From: an uncultured Lachnospiraceae bacterium
GTDB taxonomy: Bacteria; Bacillota; Clostridia; Lachnospirales; Lachnospiraceae
Reading direction: 5' to 3'
Assembly (NCBI GenBank): GCA_900546495.1
Contig: URDN01000005.1
Coordinates: forward strand, 1-64,000
DNA length: 64,000 bases
A program made the translations under genes and the position numbers. This document shows, piece by piece, positions 31,251 to 41,118 of this stretch (positions are counted from its first letter, which is position 1; each line of letters starts with the position of its first letter). The notes beneath the pieces were generated by a model. That model ran no database searches, was not told where the DNA came from, and saw only the letters and a list, made by a program, of their open reading frames with translations.

Positions 31251-31817
31251 TTATTTCTGTTTCTTCACACTATAGCCAAAGGAACCGATTTTTTTTCCAA
31301 GTTCAAAATATTCTCCATGAGAATATGCGGTCAATCCAATATCATTGAGATGGAATTTTCCCTTTTCATCCATATATTTCGGATTGACAGAAACTGCTGT
31401 CACCTCTGCCAGAAACATATCATGGGAACCAAGTTCGATGATCTGTTTTACTTTGCACTCAATGCTAACCGGGCTTTCTGCAATTCCCGGTGCCGCAATG
31501 GTTTTGGACTCACAAGGCGTCAGATTCATCTCTTTGAATTTGTCTACATCTCTGCCGGATTTAACCCCGCAATAATCGGTGGCAAACGTCAGATCGTTGG
31601 TTGTCAGATTGATCACAAACTCGCTGGTTTCTTTGATAATTTCATAAGAATAACGCTCTTTTCGTACGGAAATAGACACCATTGCCGGATCAGAGCAGAT
31701 AGTTCCTGCCCATGCCACGGTAATAATGTTCGGTCTCTCATCCGGACGCTTACAGCTGATCATAACTGCCGGTACCGGATACAACATATTTCCCGGTTTC
31801 CAAAATTCTCTTTCCAT
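31251..31817 (-). CDS. flavin reductase family protein
   Basis: This is a 188-residue FMN-binding split-barrel protein of the DIM6/flavin reductase group. MLYPVPAVMISCKR at the start, TVAWAGTICSDPAMVSISV in the flavin-binding region and SPVSIECKVKQIIELGSHDMFLAEV later follow the family order. It reduces or binds FMN with an unknown partner. AGGAG lies before the ATG at 31817. It is convergent with the malic enzyme operon and stands alone. Confidence 0.88.
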   Translation of the reverse strand: MEREFWKPGNMLYPVPAVMISCKRPDERPNIITVAWAGTICSDPAMVSISVRKERYSYEIIKETSEFVINLTTNDLTFATDYCGVKSGRDVDKFKEMNLTPCESKTIAAPGIAESPVSIECKVKQIIELGSHDMFLAEVTAVSVNPKYMDEKGKFHLNDIGLTAYSHGEYFELGKKIGSFGYSVKKQK

Positions 31818-31906
31818 ATCGCTCTCCTGCTTTTTTCAAACTTTCTATCCATATTCTTTTCAGATGCATTTTCTTAAAAGTTCTGAAAAATCTCTGTCAA
31901 ACTTCC

Positions 31907-33562
31907 CTACTGATCCTGCATCGCAGACATAAACATTGGAATTAACTGTTTCTTTCTGGATACTACGCCTTTCAGCACATGGTATACGCCCTCTTTGTGT
32001 ACCGGAAATGCTTTTTCCACCAATTCATTCGCATGCTCTCCCTCACAGATCAGATAAGTGGTCTCCTCGATGATATTAGTCAGCATCACGAATACCATTT
32101 CAATTTTTCGTTCAGCCATCGCTTCCCGCAGATACGGAAGCAGTTTGTCTCTGACCTGATCCAGCTCATCCTGTGTCATAGCACTAATCTGACCTACACC
32201 AAAATCTACGCCATTCTGACTGAAGGTCTTGAAATCCTGATAGAAGATTTCTTCCGGAGTCTTGCTTCCGAAATCACTTCCCGCCTGGAACATTGCTTTT
32301 GCATGCCCTTCAGTATTGATTCCGGCAATTCCTGCAAGCTCCTCTGCCACTGCTTTATCTAACAGAGTACAGGTAGGAGAACGGTACATCAGTGTATCAG
32401 ACAAAATTGCAGAGCAAAGCAGTCCTGCGATGTTTTTGTTAATCTCCACATTCTGCTCACGATACATCTGATAAATGATCGTTGCAGTACAACCAAGAGG
32501 CTGATTACGGAAAAATACCGGAGAAATCGTCTCCAGACTTCCAATTCTGTGGTGATCGATGATTTCCAGAATATCAGCGCCGCTGATTCCGTCAACTGCC
32601 TGTGTTTTTTCATTATGATCCACCAGAATCAACTGTTTCTTCTTCATATTCAACAGGTTTCGTCTGGAAATCATTCCTACATATTTTCCATCATTATCTA
32701 AAACCGGGAAATCACGATGTTTCTCTTTTGACATAATCTCACGCACATCGTCAATATATTCCTCAAGTTCAAAGGTAACAAGCTGATCCCGACGCATGAA
32801 AAACTTGATCGGCATACTCTGGTTGACCAGACGTGCTGCCGTATAAGTATCATAATCTGTAGTAATTACTACACAGTTTCTCTCCGCAGCCATTTTGATG
32901 ATAGATTTCGGAACCTGCGGACTTCCTGCAATGATCAGACAGCTTGCATTACATTCCAACGCACAAACCTGTGCATCATAACGGTTACCCATGATAACCA
33001 GATCATCGTCATCCAGAAATTGCTCCATTGTCTCTGGATTTGCAGAGCCGACCACAACTTTTCCCTTCATAAAATAAGCATGTTCGTTTCCACAAAGCAA
33101 CTGACCATCCAAAGTATCTACAATATTCTGATACTGTGTTTTCGCTCTGGACAAAATACTGTTATCATAGACATCCATATAGGAAGTTGCAATATCACCG
33201 GTAATGATCAGACCTTCCAGATTATTATCTGCATCTGTAACCGGTAATGTTACAACATTTTGTTCTTTCATCATTTCCCATGCACGTTTCAGAGAAATTT
33301 TCCCGCTGACACCCGGTGTCTTTCGGATTTCAATATCTTTTACCTGGGCACCTACATCTGTAATCAGTCCCGGAGATTTCACTCCAAAGGTCTTCAGCAC
33401 ATATTTGGTTTCTTCATTTAATTCTCCCGCACGTTTTGCTTCGTAACGCCCCTCATCTGACTGATTCTTTAAATTTGCATATGCAATCGCCGCGCAGATA
33501 GAATCTGTGTCCGGATTCTTATGACCAACGACCCATACTTTCTTCTTTTCCTCTATAGCCAT
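31907..33562 (-). CDS. Mn-dependent inorganic pyrophosphatase with CBS and DRTGG domains (551 aa)
   Basis: This is a family II pyrophosphatase of the regulated type. DHH motifs WVVGHKNPDTDSICAA near the N terminus and IIDHHRIG later bind Mn, and a DHHA2 domain closes the protein. Between them lie two CBS halves (VVTLPVTDADNNLEGLIITGD and MSKEKHRDFPVLDNDGKYVGMI) around a DRTGG domain, which in relatives bind AMP, ADP or diadenosine polyphosphates. The ATG at 33562 has AGGAGA upstream. A longer frame to 33685 is rejected because its first codons are the terminator hairpin of 33650-33676. Confidence 0.92.
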   Translation of the reverse strand: MAIEEKKKVWVVGHKNPDTDSICAAIAYANLKNQSDEGRYEAKRAGELNEETKYVLKTFGVKSPGLITDVGAQVKDIEIRKTPGVSGKISLKRAWEMMKEQNVVTLPVTDADNNLEGLIITGDIATSYMDVYDNSILSRAKTQYQNIVDTLDGQLLCGNEHAYFMKGKVVVGSANPETMEQFLDDDDLVIMGNRYDAQVCALECNASCLIIAGSPQVPKSIIKMAAERNCVVITTDYDTYTAARLVNQSMPIKFFMRRDQLVTFELEEYIDDVREIMSKEKHRDFPVLDNDGKYVGMISRRNLLNMKKKQLILVDHNEKTQAVDGISGADILEIIDHHRIGSLETISPVFFRNQPLGCTATIIYQMYREQNVEINKNIAGLLCSAILSDTLMYRSPTCTLLDKAVAEELAGIAGINTEGHAKAMFQAGSDFGSKTPEEIFYQDFKTFSQNGVDFGVGQISAMTQDELDQVRDKLLPYLREAMAERKIEMVFVMLTNIIEETTYLICEGEHANELVEKAFPVHKEGVYHVLKGVVSRKKQLIPMFMSAMQDQ

Positions 33563-33649
33563 ATTATCGGTTGCTCTCCTATACCCTTTATTTTGGGAAC
33601 AGTCCTCTTCCATTCCCACCTCAATTAAGTCAATTAATAAACGTGTAAC

Positions 33650-33682
33650 TACCCAGTGCATTTCTGTCACTGGGTATTTTTT
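33650..33682 (+). terminator. hairpin between the PucR-type gene and the pyrophosphatase gene
   Basis: TACCCAGTG (33650-33658) and CACTGGGTA (33668-33676) pair perfectly and are followed on the plus strand by TTTTTT. On the minus strand it lies at the 3' end of the regulator gene and would weaken read-through. Confidence 0.6.
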
Positions 33683-34800
33683 CATTGTATCACTTCATTT
33701 TTATTTTGGCAACTACCTAATACGCTATTTCTGTGAGTTCTTACCATCATTGCAATTTTAAACAACATGGCATCTTCAAACGTACGGATATCCAAACTAA
33801 TCTTCTTCTCAATCCGTTCCAGACGATACACCAGAGTATTTCGGTGAATATATAACTGGCGGGCAGTCTCTGAAATATTCAGATTATTGTCAAAAAGCTG
33901 ACGGATTGTTGCCATCGTTTCCTCATCCAGTTCCATATCCGCATGTTCTCCCAGAACCTCTTCTAAAAACAGATCACACATTTCTACAGAAAGCTGCGAA
34001 ATCAGTCGTCCAAGTCCAAGTCTTCTATAATAAAACACCCGTTCATCATCCGTGAATACCATGCCAACCTTAAGTGCCATGGATGCCTGACGATATTTTT
34101 CATGGAACAGGACAAAATCTTCCGCGGCATCGGTATATCCGACCCATGCATTGCACATAGCTTCCATCTGCAAGTTGTCAATGATTCTTCTGGCAAACTG
34201 ATCATTTTCCACATCGATTCCACGGACATTTTTGATAAGCACCATTTTCTTATCATCCACGTCAATCAGATAATCCACCCCATACACCACAAACATGTTT
34301 TTCAGCATTTCCAGAACAATCTCATTCTGTTCATCTGCAAACTGAATCACAAAAATCATGTATGTTCCATTCTTCATCCGAATCTGATGCCTTTTTTCCT
34401 GGATCTGCTGTTCGGAAAAATCACCATTTAGCAGCTGTCTCAGGAAATTAATCTCATTGGTTGGCTCCTGTGATGCCAAATAGAGATTCCGGATCTGGCA
34501 GCATGCCATCTGCCCGATGACATACGAAGCATCACCGGCTCCATTGTTGCTTACAAGCAAAATGTTCTCTGTCTGATCATTGATCTCAATTTTTAAAAAG
34601 ATCCAATTCTGGATTGTCTGACTGTCTGCCATAGATTTTGCAAACAAAACAACCAGCTCCTGAACCTTTTCTTTCAGATCAGGTACCGTAGAGGCCAGCA
34701 TTTTTCCCCTTTTATTGAACAGCACAAAATCCATACGGGAGATCTGTTTCATTTCTTTTAACGCCTGTGCCAGTTTCTTTCCGGGTAAACGTTGTTCCAA
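33682..34800 (-). CDS. PucR/CdaR-type helix-turn-helix regulator (372 aa)
   Basis: The C-terminal 60 residues are the PucR-type HTH (NLNISETARQLYIHRNTLVYRLERIEK), preceded by a GGDEF-like or sugar-diacid-regulator middle domain and an N-terminal sensor-like part. These regulators respond to purines, sugar diacids or other metabolites. The start is TTG at 34800 with AAGGAGGG before it. The neighbouring MsmK-type ATPase gene lies upstream past a strong terminator, so no operon link is seen. Target genes are unknown. Confidence 0.85.
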   Translation of the reverse strand: MEQRLPGKKLAQALKEMKQISRMDFVLFNKRGKMLASTVPDLKEKVQELVVLFAKSMADSQTIQNWIFLKIEINDQTENILLVSNNGAGDASYVIGQMACCQIRNLYLASQEPTNEINFLRQLLNGDFSEQQIQEKRHQIRMKNGTYMIFVIQFADEQNEIVLEMLKNMFVVYGVDYLIDVDDKKMVLIKNVRGIDVENDQFARRIIDNLQMEAMCNAWVGYTDAAEDFVLFHEKYRQASMALKVGMVFTDDERVFYYRRLGLGRLISQLSVEMCDLFLEEVLGEHADMELDEETMATIRQLFDNNLNISETARQLYIHRNTLVYRLERIEKKISLDIRTFEDAMLFKIAMMVRTHRNSVLGSCQNKNEVIQ

Positions 34801-34820
34801 TGTCTATCCCTCCTTAAAAT

Positions 34821-34883
34821 GAAAACTGGGTATGAAACTCATACCCAGTTTTCTATTGCAAAAGTGCACCAACTGTACACTTT
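34821..34883 (-). terminator. terminator of the sugar ABC ATPase gene
   Basis: A perfect 13-bp stem (34821-34833 with 34841-34853, GAAAACTGGGTAT arms) and a second small stem AAAAGTG/CACTTTT (about 34860-34883) lie after the gene. Confidence 0.75.
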
Positions 34884-34917
34884 TCATTCCTATGCATAAT
34901 TCTGCATGTTACACTTC

Positions 34918-36030
34918 TTAGTGGGAAATAATCTGCTCTGTCTCTTTATCAAAGATATGACCTTTGTCGATATCAAATGCAACGGTCACATCATCACCGT
35001 AACGGCAAGGTGTGCTGGAATCAACTTTTGCAGTCATCGTAACACCATTTGCTGTGTAGTAAAGTAATACTTCAGAACCAAGCAGCTCATATCCGGTACA
35101 TTTTGCTTTGATTATGTAATCAGCATGTTTCTGCAGATACTCTGGCTCATCATCCATATCATCCGGACGAATACCAAATACAACTGTTTTTCCGTCATAT
35201 CCTCCATCTTTTAATGCTTTTGCTTTGTTTGCAGGCATTACATATGTAGTATCACCATTTGTCAATGTTACTTTATCGCCTTCTACCTTGCATACACAAT
35301 CCATGAAGTTCATCTGCGGAGATCCGATAAATCCTGCAACAAACAGGTTGTCCGGCTCATTGTACAGCTTCTGCGGAGAATCTACCTGCATGATTACGCC
35401 ATCTTTCATAACAACGATTCTGGTACCAAGTGTCATAGCCTCAGTCTGATCATGTGTTACATAAATGATAGTTGCACCAAGTCTCTGATGTAAAGAAGAA
35501 ATCTCAGAACGCATCTGTACTCTTAATTTTGCATCCAGATTGGAAAGCGGCTCATCCATCAGGAATACTTTTGGCTCACGCACGATAGCACGTCCCATAG
35601 CAACACGCTGTCTCTGTCCACCGGAAAGAGCTTTCGGTTTGCGATCCAGTAATTTCTCAAGGTCAAGTATTCTTGCTGCATTACGAACTTTTTTATCAAT
35701 CTCATCTTTTGGCACTTTTCTTAATTTTAAAGCAAATGCCATGTTGTTATATACTGTCATATGAGGATATAAAGCATAATTCTGGAATACCATGGCGATA
35801 TCTCTGTCTTTCGGCTCAACATCGTTCATTCTTTTTCCATCAATATCGAACTCACCTTCTGAAATCTCCTCCAGACCAGCAATCATACGAAGTGTTGTAG
35901 ATTTACCGCATCCGGATGGTCCAACGAAGATGATGAACTCTTTATCTGCTACATCCAAAGTAAAGTCTTTTACTGCCTCAAAACCGTTTGGATATCTCTT
36001 ATAGACATGTTTTAATGATAATTCTGCCAT
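34918..36030 (-). CDS. carbohydrate ABC transporter ATPase, MsmK/UgpC type (370 aa)
   Basis: This is an ABC ATPase with Walker A GPSGCGKST, Q-loop, signature LSGGQRQR, Walker B VFLMDEPLSNLD and H-loop THDQTEA, followed by the TOBE/MalK C-terminal domain. It energises sugar importers. The ATG at 36030 has GGAGGG upstream; the 11-residue longer frame is rejected. No permease or binding protein is nearby, as expected for the shared MsmK-type ATPase that serves several sugar ABC importers in Firmicutes. Substrate range cannot be inferred. Confidence 0.93.
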   Translation of the reverse strand: MAELSLKHVYKRYPNGFEAVKDFTLDVADKEFIIFVGPSGCGKSTTLRMIAGLEEISEGEFDIDGKRMNDVEPKDRDIAMVFQNYALYPHMTVYNNMAFALKLRKVPKDEIDKKVRNAARILDLEKLLDRKPKALSGGQRQRVAMGRAIVREPKVFLMDEPLSNLDAKLRVQMRSEISSLHQRLGATIIYVTHDQTEAMTLGTRIVVMKDGVIMQVDSPQKLYNEPDNLFVAGFIGSPQMNFMDCVCKVEGDKVTLTNGDTTYVMPANKAKALKDGGYDGKTVVFGIRPDDMDDEPEYLQKHADYIIKAKCTGYELLGSEVLLYYTANGVTMTAKVDSSTPCRYGDDVTVAFDIDKGHIFDKETEQIISH

Positions 36031-36251
36031 TTTTTTATTACCCTCCATAAAATAATTCTCCACAAAACACCTTGTTTTGCCATGTACTTATACTAACAAA
36101 TTCTGTACGCTTTGTCATCGGGTATTGTCACAAAATTCACATGAAAACCTTGGTATTTCTGCCAGTTTTTTGTTCACCTCTCACAATTTTTCAGTATATT
36201 GCCCATATGTTGTTTCTTAGCTTCGTTATTTTAACGAAACCATTCGGTAAC

Positions 36252-36686
36252 TTACTGTTTCCCGGTACTTCCAAACCCTCCGCGGTTTGCATTTCCCAGA
36301 GATGTCACTTCCTCAAAAACGATCTGCGGCTGATTTTCCACAATGCGGAACTGGCAGATTCTGTCATTTATGTTAACTACAATATCACGGGTTGCATACA
36401 CCGGCATCCGCCACATATCATCATCCCCACAGTAAGAACCATCAATAATTCCACAACTGTTCACCTGCAGCAGACCATAATTTTTAAACGTTGAGCTGCG
36501 CGGTACCACATGTGCCTCATAGCCTTTCGGAAGCTGCATGGCAACACCCAAAGGTATCAATTTAAATTCTCCTGCTTTCAGTTCTACTGTCTCGCTGGCA
36601 CGCAGATCGATCCAGTCTGATTTTCCATCAATATACTCCAGTCGGTCAATTTTGTCCGTAAAATATTTAATACGAATATTTTCCAT
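36252..36686 (-). CDS. dut: dUTP diphosphatase
   Basis: This is a 144-residue trimeric dUTPase that converts dUTP to dUMP. Motif 2 PRSSTFKNYGLLQVNSCGIIDG, motif 4 DRICQFRIVENQP and motif 5 GGFGSTGKQ are visible. Motif 1 is less clear and an insertion (GDDDMWRMPVYATRD) follows motif 3, as in some Clostridia dUTPases. The ATG at 36686 has GAGGAAAG before it. It stands alone, followed by a short spacer to the ABC ATPase gene. Confidence 0.93.
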   Translation of the reverse strand: MENIRIKYFTDKIDRLEYIDGKSDWIDLRASETVELKAGEFKLIPLGVAMQLPKGYEAHVVPRSSTFKNYGLLQVNSCGIIDGSYCGDDDMWRMPVYATRDIVVNINDRICQFRIVENQPQIVFEEVTSLGNANRGGFGSTGKQ

Positions 36687-36777
36687 GTTTCTTTCCTCCA
36701 TATTTTCTTTCTGCTAATTTATTTTAAGATACTTTTATTTGATTGAAATTCTAAACTCTTTTGCTTTCAAAGAGAAA

Positions 36778-36803
36778 CCCCGGCATCCCATAAGACACCG
36801 GGG
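36778..36803 (-). terminator. terminator of the zinc-ribbon gene
   Basis: CCCCGG (36778-36783) and CCGGGG (36798-36803) pair; on the minus strand a T-rich stretch (TTTCTCTTTG) follows. Confidence 0.65.
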
Positions 36804-36834
36804 CTGAACCATCTTATTTTTCCACTATCCTATT

Positions 36835-37734
36835 TTACAGACTTTCATCATCCGGATACAGATAGCAGTCAAAGCCTTCTTCATTTCCATTCAGCATACA
36901 GCTTCCGTACAGATTTTCCAGATCATACGGAACTGCGATCAAAAAATCTACATAATTTGAATCATCGGATTCTGTTTCCGGATAACTGATCTCAAACACT
37001 TTATCAACCGTATAATAAGTTTCCGCTCCATCTTCATCCTCGGACCAGACAGACAGATCTTCCTCGGAAACTTCCGACAAATCATATGTATCTGACAGGT
37101 TATTCTGAATTTCCATCGACACAATATAATATACATAACCTTCCGGTGCCGTAAGCTGCTCCAGTTCTTCACACTCTGTTGCAGATACATTAACATAATA
37201 GTCATCCCAGTTTATCTCAGACATATTCGGTCCAACATAATCAGACCAGGCATATTTTACATAAATGCGGTTCTGAAATGCCGGTTCACTTTCTTCTTCC
37301 TCCTGCGCCCAGTCATCATAATCCGTATCCCATCCGTCTGCAATCTGATCCCGAATTCCATTGCGAATCACAGAAAAAAGTGACGCACCAGCACCGATCA
37401 CTACAGCAGCTGCAACCGCAATAATGACAATAACAATCACTGCCACCGGTGCTTTGCCTTTTTTGTGTGTTTCTGTCCGCCGGTTTCCACTGTCATTCTG
37501 ATAACTGAACGACTCTTGATAAGACGTATGGCGATCCGCCCGTCCGGCATCACCAGCACCTGCACGGTACCAGTCATGTTGACGCGGATTAGCTTCTGCA
37601 TCATATTTGTCATGCAGACTCTGCTCCATATCTTCCCGGCTGTCCGGACGATTATACCGCGAACACTTTGGACAAATACCATTGCATTTGTCATAATCAT
37701 ACATTTTTCCGCATTTTCCACATCGTATCAGCAT
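36835..37734 (-). CDS. zinc-ribbon membrane protein (299 aa)
   Basis: A zinc ribbon (CGKC and CPKC, residues 5-24) opens the protein, a polar linker follows, then one membrane helix (about residues 95-118, VAVIVIVIIAVAAAVVIGAG) and an acidic extracytoplasmic domain of 180 residues (EEEESEP..., then a beta-rich part with YYIVSMEIQNNLSD) that resembles the DUF4352/TELO-like domains. The topology is cytoplasmic ribbon, outside sensor-like domain. The function is unknown. AAAGGGAG lies before the ATG at 37734. A dispersed element copy lies 33 bases upstream. Confidence 0.75.
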   Translation of the reverse strand: MLIRCGKCGKMYDYDKCNGICPKCSRYNRPDSREDMEQSLHDKYDAEANPRQHDWYRAGAGDAGRADRHTSYQESFSYQNDSGNRRTETHKKGKAPVAVIVIVIIAVAAAVVIGAGASLFSVIRNGIRDQIADGWDTDYDDWAQEEEESEPAFQNRIYVKYAWSDYVGPNMSEINWDDYYVNVSATECEELEQLTAPEGYVYYIVSMEIQNNLSDTYDLSEVSEEDLSVWSEDEDGAETYYTVDKVFEISYPETESDDSNYVDFLIAVPYDLENLYGSCMLNGNEEGFDCYLYPDDESL

Positions 37735-37767
37735 ACTGCCCTCTCCCTTTTACAGTCTCCTGCTTGT

Positions 37768-37927
37768 AAAGCGGACATTCGCAATCCGCTTTCGCTACTT
37801 GCTCATGAACGCAGTCGCTTTGTGACCTGCCAGCGGGAGCTTTTAACTCCCACGACATAAGCATCCCCTTACCCACCGCTTAGTGCTCTACGCACTTGAA
37901 TCGGGGGAATGCTTATTCTGCGTTCAA
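37768..37927 (-). repeat. dispersed hairpin element, copy 2
   Basis: This 160-bp copy matches 24770-24930 with a few changes. The outer stem AAAGCGGA-N9-TCCGCTTT is intact here, the inner 11-bp hairpin has one base lost and a GTCAGTG to GCCAGCG change, and the IR GAACGCAG/CTGCGTTC is intact (37807-37814 and 37918-37925). Confidence 0.75.
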
Positions 37928-37968
37928 TTTTTCTTATGTATCCACTAATATGCGTTAACACAAATCTC

Positions 37969-38976
37969 TTACCACTGAATATCCTCGTGTTCCGCTTTCT
38001 TATCCCGCAGCATCAGCTCCATTACGGCATCTTTTGCCGGTTGATTTTCAAAAAGCACTGAATTTACCTGCTCAATGATTGGCATGTCGATGTTATATTT
38101 TCGCGCCAGTGCAATAGCCGCCTTTGCAGAATAAACACCTTCCACTACCATCTTTACTTCGTCCATAGCTTCTTTCATCGTATAGCCACGGCCAATCAGC
38201 ATACCCGCTTTACGATTACGGCTGTGACGGCTGGCACAGGTCACAATCAGATCTCCGATACCGGACAGACCATTTAATGTCTCTGTATTTGCCCCCATGG
38301 CCACACCCAGACGACTGATTTCTTTGATTCCACGAGTGATCAGTGCTGCTTTTGTGTTATCGCCGTATCCAAGTCCATCTGCCATTCCCGCAGCCAATGC
38401 AATAACATTTTTTAAAGATGCGCCGAGCTCGATACCAAGCATATCCGGGCTTGTGTATACACGAAATACCTCATTCATAAAGAAAGTCTGTACCTGCTCT
38501 GCAGTTTCCTTCGTATGTGCACCTGCCACAACCGTTGTTGGAAGTCCGCGCCCTACTTCTTCCGCATGGCTCGGACCAGACATTACAGCCACATCTGCCT
38601 GTGGGATTTCCTGTTCTACGATCTCAGACTGGATCATCAGGGTACTTTCCTCAATTCCTTTAGATACAATGACAATTAGCTGTCCTTTTGTGATAAACTC
38701 AGCAAGATTGTGTGCCGTACTTCTTGTAAACGGAGATGGTACCGCAAGCACTACCATTTCTTTCCCCTCTGCAGCGGTTTTCAGATCAGTCGTAAAAACA
38801 ACATTCTCCGGTATCTTCACACCCGGAAGTTTATCCTTGTGTTCACGCTCCTCTGTCAACATTTTTACTTCGTCTTCCAGAATTGACCAGACTGTTACGT
38901 TGTGTCCATTGTGCGCCAGAACAATCGCCAGTGCTGTTCCCCAGCTTCCGGCTCCGATTACACCAATTTCTGCCAT
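37969..38976 (-). CDS. gpsA: NAD(P)-dependent glycerol-3-phosphate dehydrogenase
   Basis: This is a 335-residue enzyme that reduces dihydroxyacetone phosphate to sn-glycerol 3-phosphate for phospholipids. Rossmann loop GVIGAGSWGTALA, the KG in SKGIEEST, GASLKNVIALAAG and GLSGIGDLIVTC are at family positions. The ATG at 38976 has GGAGG upstream; the in-frame start at 38991 is rejected. It follows plsY and der in one operon (der-plsY-gpsA order on the minus strand). Confidence 0.96.
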   Translation of the reverse strand: MAEIGVIGAGSWGTALAIVLAHNGHNVTVWSILEDEVKMLTEEREHKDKLPGVKIPENVVFTTDLKTAAEGKEMVVLAVPSPFTRSTAHNLAEFITKGQLIVIVSKGIEESTLMIQSEIVEQEIPQADVAVMSGPSHAEEVGRGLPTTVVAGAHTKETAEQVQTFFMNEVFRVYTSPDMLGIELGASLKNVIALAAGMADGLGYGDNTKAALITRGIKEISRLGVAMGANTETLNGLSGIGDLIVTCASRHSRNRKAGMLIGRGYTMKEAMDEVKMVVEGVYSAKAAIALARKYNIDMPIIEQVNSVLFENQPAKDAVMELMLRDKKAEHEDIQW

Positions 38977-39023
38977 TTTTTCTGCCTCCATATTTATCCC
39001 CGTATTTTCTGCTATGTATTATA

Positions 39024-39674
39024 TTAATTTTCTTTTTTCGCTGGACGGAATTTATTCTCAGTTCCGGTCACCAGACGTTTGATATTCGCACGATGCTGCC
39101 AGAATGCCAATGCCGTCAAGATACCCGCAAGCACATACGTCTCCGGCAAAAACTGCGTGGCCATTTTTAATAATCCCAATTGTCCAAACACAATCGTCTG
39201 TACAAAAAATCCGCTCAAGATTCCAAGGGATCCAAGAGACATAAACCCGGTAGGGACCACAGATGAGAAAAACAAAACCGCACAGATCGGCACCATTCTC
39301 CAGTCAAACGCAAATACAATACCAACGCTGCTGGCAATTCCTTTTCCACCTTTAAATTTCATATAAAACGGGAAATTATGTCCCAGCACTGCACCAAATC
39401 CAGCATACAGTTCCAACAATTTCACGGCATCCGGGTAACGGGTTCTTGCCACTGCCCAGATGATTACCATTGCTGCCACCGCTTTTAAACAGTCGCCAAA
39501 AAATACGACTACACCGGCTTTCCATCCAAGGACACGCAGAGAATTCGTCATTCCGGAATTTCCGCTTCCCTTGGAACGGATATCTACGTTATGCGCTTTT
39601 CCGTATAATACGCCAGTTGGAAATAATCCAAACAGGTAGCCCAGCAAAATGCTGACAATTCGAAATACTACCAT
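39024..39674 (-). CDS. plsY: glycerol-3-phosphate acyltransferase PlsY
   Basis: This is a 216-residue inner-membrane protein with about five helices that acylates glycerol 3-phosphate with acyl phosphate. The motif GSGNSGMTNSLRVLG near residue 36, GHNFPFYMKFKGGKGIASS near residue 97 and a late conserved segment are characteristic (GKG and the glycine/serine loops). Its start overlaps the stop of der by one base (TAATG). Placed before gpsA, it makes a G3P synthesis and acylation unit. Confidence 0.95.
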   Translation of the reverse strand: MVVFRIVSILLGYLFGLFPTGVLYGKAHNVDIRSKGSGNSGMTNSLRVLGWKAGVVVFFGDCLKAVAAMVIIWAVARTRYPDAVKLLELYAGFGAVLGHNFPFYMKFKGGKGIASSVGIVFAFDWRMVPICAVLFFSSVVPTGFMSLGSLGILSGFFVQTIVFGQLGLLKMATQFLPETYVLAGILTALAFWQHRANIKRLVTGTENKFRPAKKEN

Positions 39675-40999
39675 TATTTGTCTTCCTTTCTCTCACGGAT
39701 AATAAACTTCAATGCCGTGCCCTTAAATCCAAAAGTATCACGGATTCGGTTTTCCAGATATCGCGTATAGGAGAAATGCATCAGTTCTTTATCATTTACA
39801 AAAATCACAAATGTCGGTGGTTTTACTGCAACCTGAGTAATATAGTAAAGTCTCAGACGTTTTCCTTTATCAGAAGGCGGCTGCTGCATTGCTACAGCCT
39901 CTGTCATGATTTCATTTAAGACACCGGTAGCCACACGCATTGCATTGTTTTCCAGAACCATGTCGATCATCTCATACATTTTGCTCAGACGCTGGCCTGT
40001 TTTTGCAGAAATAAACATAATCTCCGCATAAGACATAAAGCTTAAGATTTCACGGATTTTATTTGTATGCTTATAAATTGTTTTGTCATCTTTCTCAATG
40101 GCATCCCATTTATTTACAGCAATAATGATACCTTTTCCGCGTTCATGTGCAATTCCAGCGATTTTCGCATCCTGTTCGGTAACACCTTCCGTTGCATCAA
40201 TTACAAGAATAACAACATCCGCACGCTCTACTGCTGTTACTGCACGAATAATGCTGTAACGCTCGATCTCTTCTTTGATTTTATTTTTACGGCGCAGACC
40301 TGCAGTATCAATAAAAATATATTCTTTTCCGTTATATTTTACTGCGGTATCAATGGCATCACGAGTGGTTCCTGCGATGTCAGAAACAATCACGCGGGAC
40401 TCACCTGCAAGTTTATTTACCAGAGAAGATTTTCCAACGTTTGGTTTTCCGATGATGGCAACCTTCGGTCTGGTATCTTCTTCCTCTTCTTTTGCAGAAT
40501 CTGGAAAATGTTTTACCACTTCTTCCAGCATATCGCCCAGTCCCAGGCGGGAAGCTGCGGAAATCGGCATCGGATCACCGATTCCCAGATTATAAAATTC
40601 ATATACATCCGTCATATATTTCTGGAAGCTGTCAACTTTATTGACAACCAGGACAACAGGTTTGTGGGAGCGGCGCAGCATATCTGCCACTTTCGCATCT
40701 GCATCTACCAGCCCCTGATGTACATCAGTCATAAATACAATGACATCTGCAGTAGCAATGGCAATCTCTGCCTGCTCACGCATCTGTGACAAAATCACAT
40801 CTTTACTGTCCGGCTCAATACCGCCGGTATCTACCATAGTAAAAGCATGGTTCAGCCATTCTACATCTGCATAAATACGGTCTCTTGTGACACCCGGTGT
40901 ATCCTTAACGATGGAAATACGTTCCCCTGCCAGAGCATTGAACAACGTAGATTTTCCTACATTCGGACGTCCCACAACCGCAACAACCGGTTTACTCAT
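39674..40999 (-). CDS. der: ribosome biogenesis GTPase Der
   Basis: This is a 441-residue protein with two tandem G domains, the Der/EngA hallmark: GRPNVGKST in the first and GKPNVGKSS in the second, DTGG and DTAG switch II motifs, and a KH-like C-terminal domain ending FKGTALKFIIRERKEDK. It acts in 50S subunit assembly. GAGGT precedes the ATG at 40999. It is first in the der-plsY-gpsA unit. Confidence 0.97.
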   Translation of the reverse strand: MSKPVVAVVGRPNVGKSTLFNALAGERISIVKDTPGVTRDRIYADVEWLNHAFTMVDTGGIEPDSKDVILSQMREQAEIAIATADVIVFMTDVHQGLVDADAKVADMLRRSHKPVVLVVNKVDSFQKYMTDVYEFYNLGIGDPMPISAASRLGLGDMLEEVVKHFPDSAKEEEEDTRPKVAIIGKPNVGKSSLVNKLAGESRVIVSDIAGTTRDAIDTAVKYNGKEYIFIDTAGLRRKNKIKEEIERYSIIRAVTAVERADVVILVIDATEGVTEQDAKIAGIAHERGKGIIIAVNKWDAIEKDDKTIYKHTNKIREILSFMSYAEIMFISAKTGQRLSKMYEMIDMVLENNAMRVATGVLNEIMTEAVAMQQPPSDKGKRLRLYYITQVAVKPPTFVIFVNDKELMHFSYTRYLENRIRDTFGFKGTALKFIIRERKEDK

Positions 41000-41118
41000 A
41001 TTTTATACCTCGTCTCTCTATTTCAGAATCTGTTCGCATGTCTTACTACTGAAGAAAATCTTCTGTTTACTTTGTAATCCATATGAACCTTTTATCAAGT
41101 TACTGTCTCTTCGCCTTG

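Noticed and set aside
33563..33685. Longer N terminus of the pyrophosphatase
   Set aside because: The extra codons are formed by the terminator hairpin at 33650-33676 and the good ribosome site is before 33562.
36252..36686. Fusion or frameshift in dUTPase because of the insertion after motif 3
   Set aside because: The frame is intact and other Clostridia dUTPases have similar insertions, as far as I recall.
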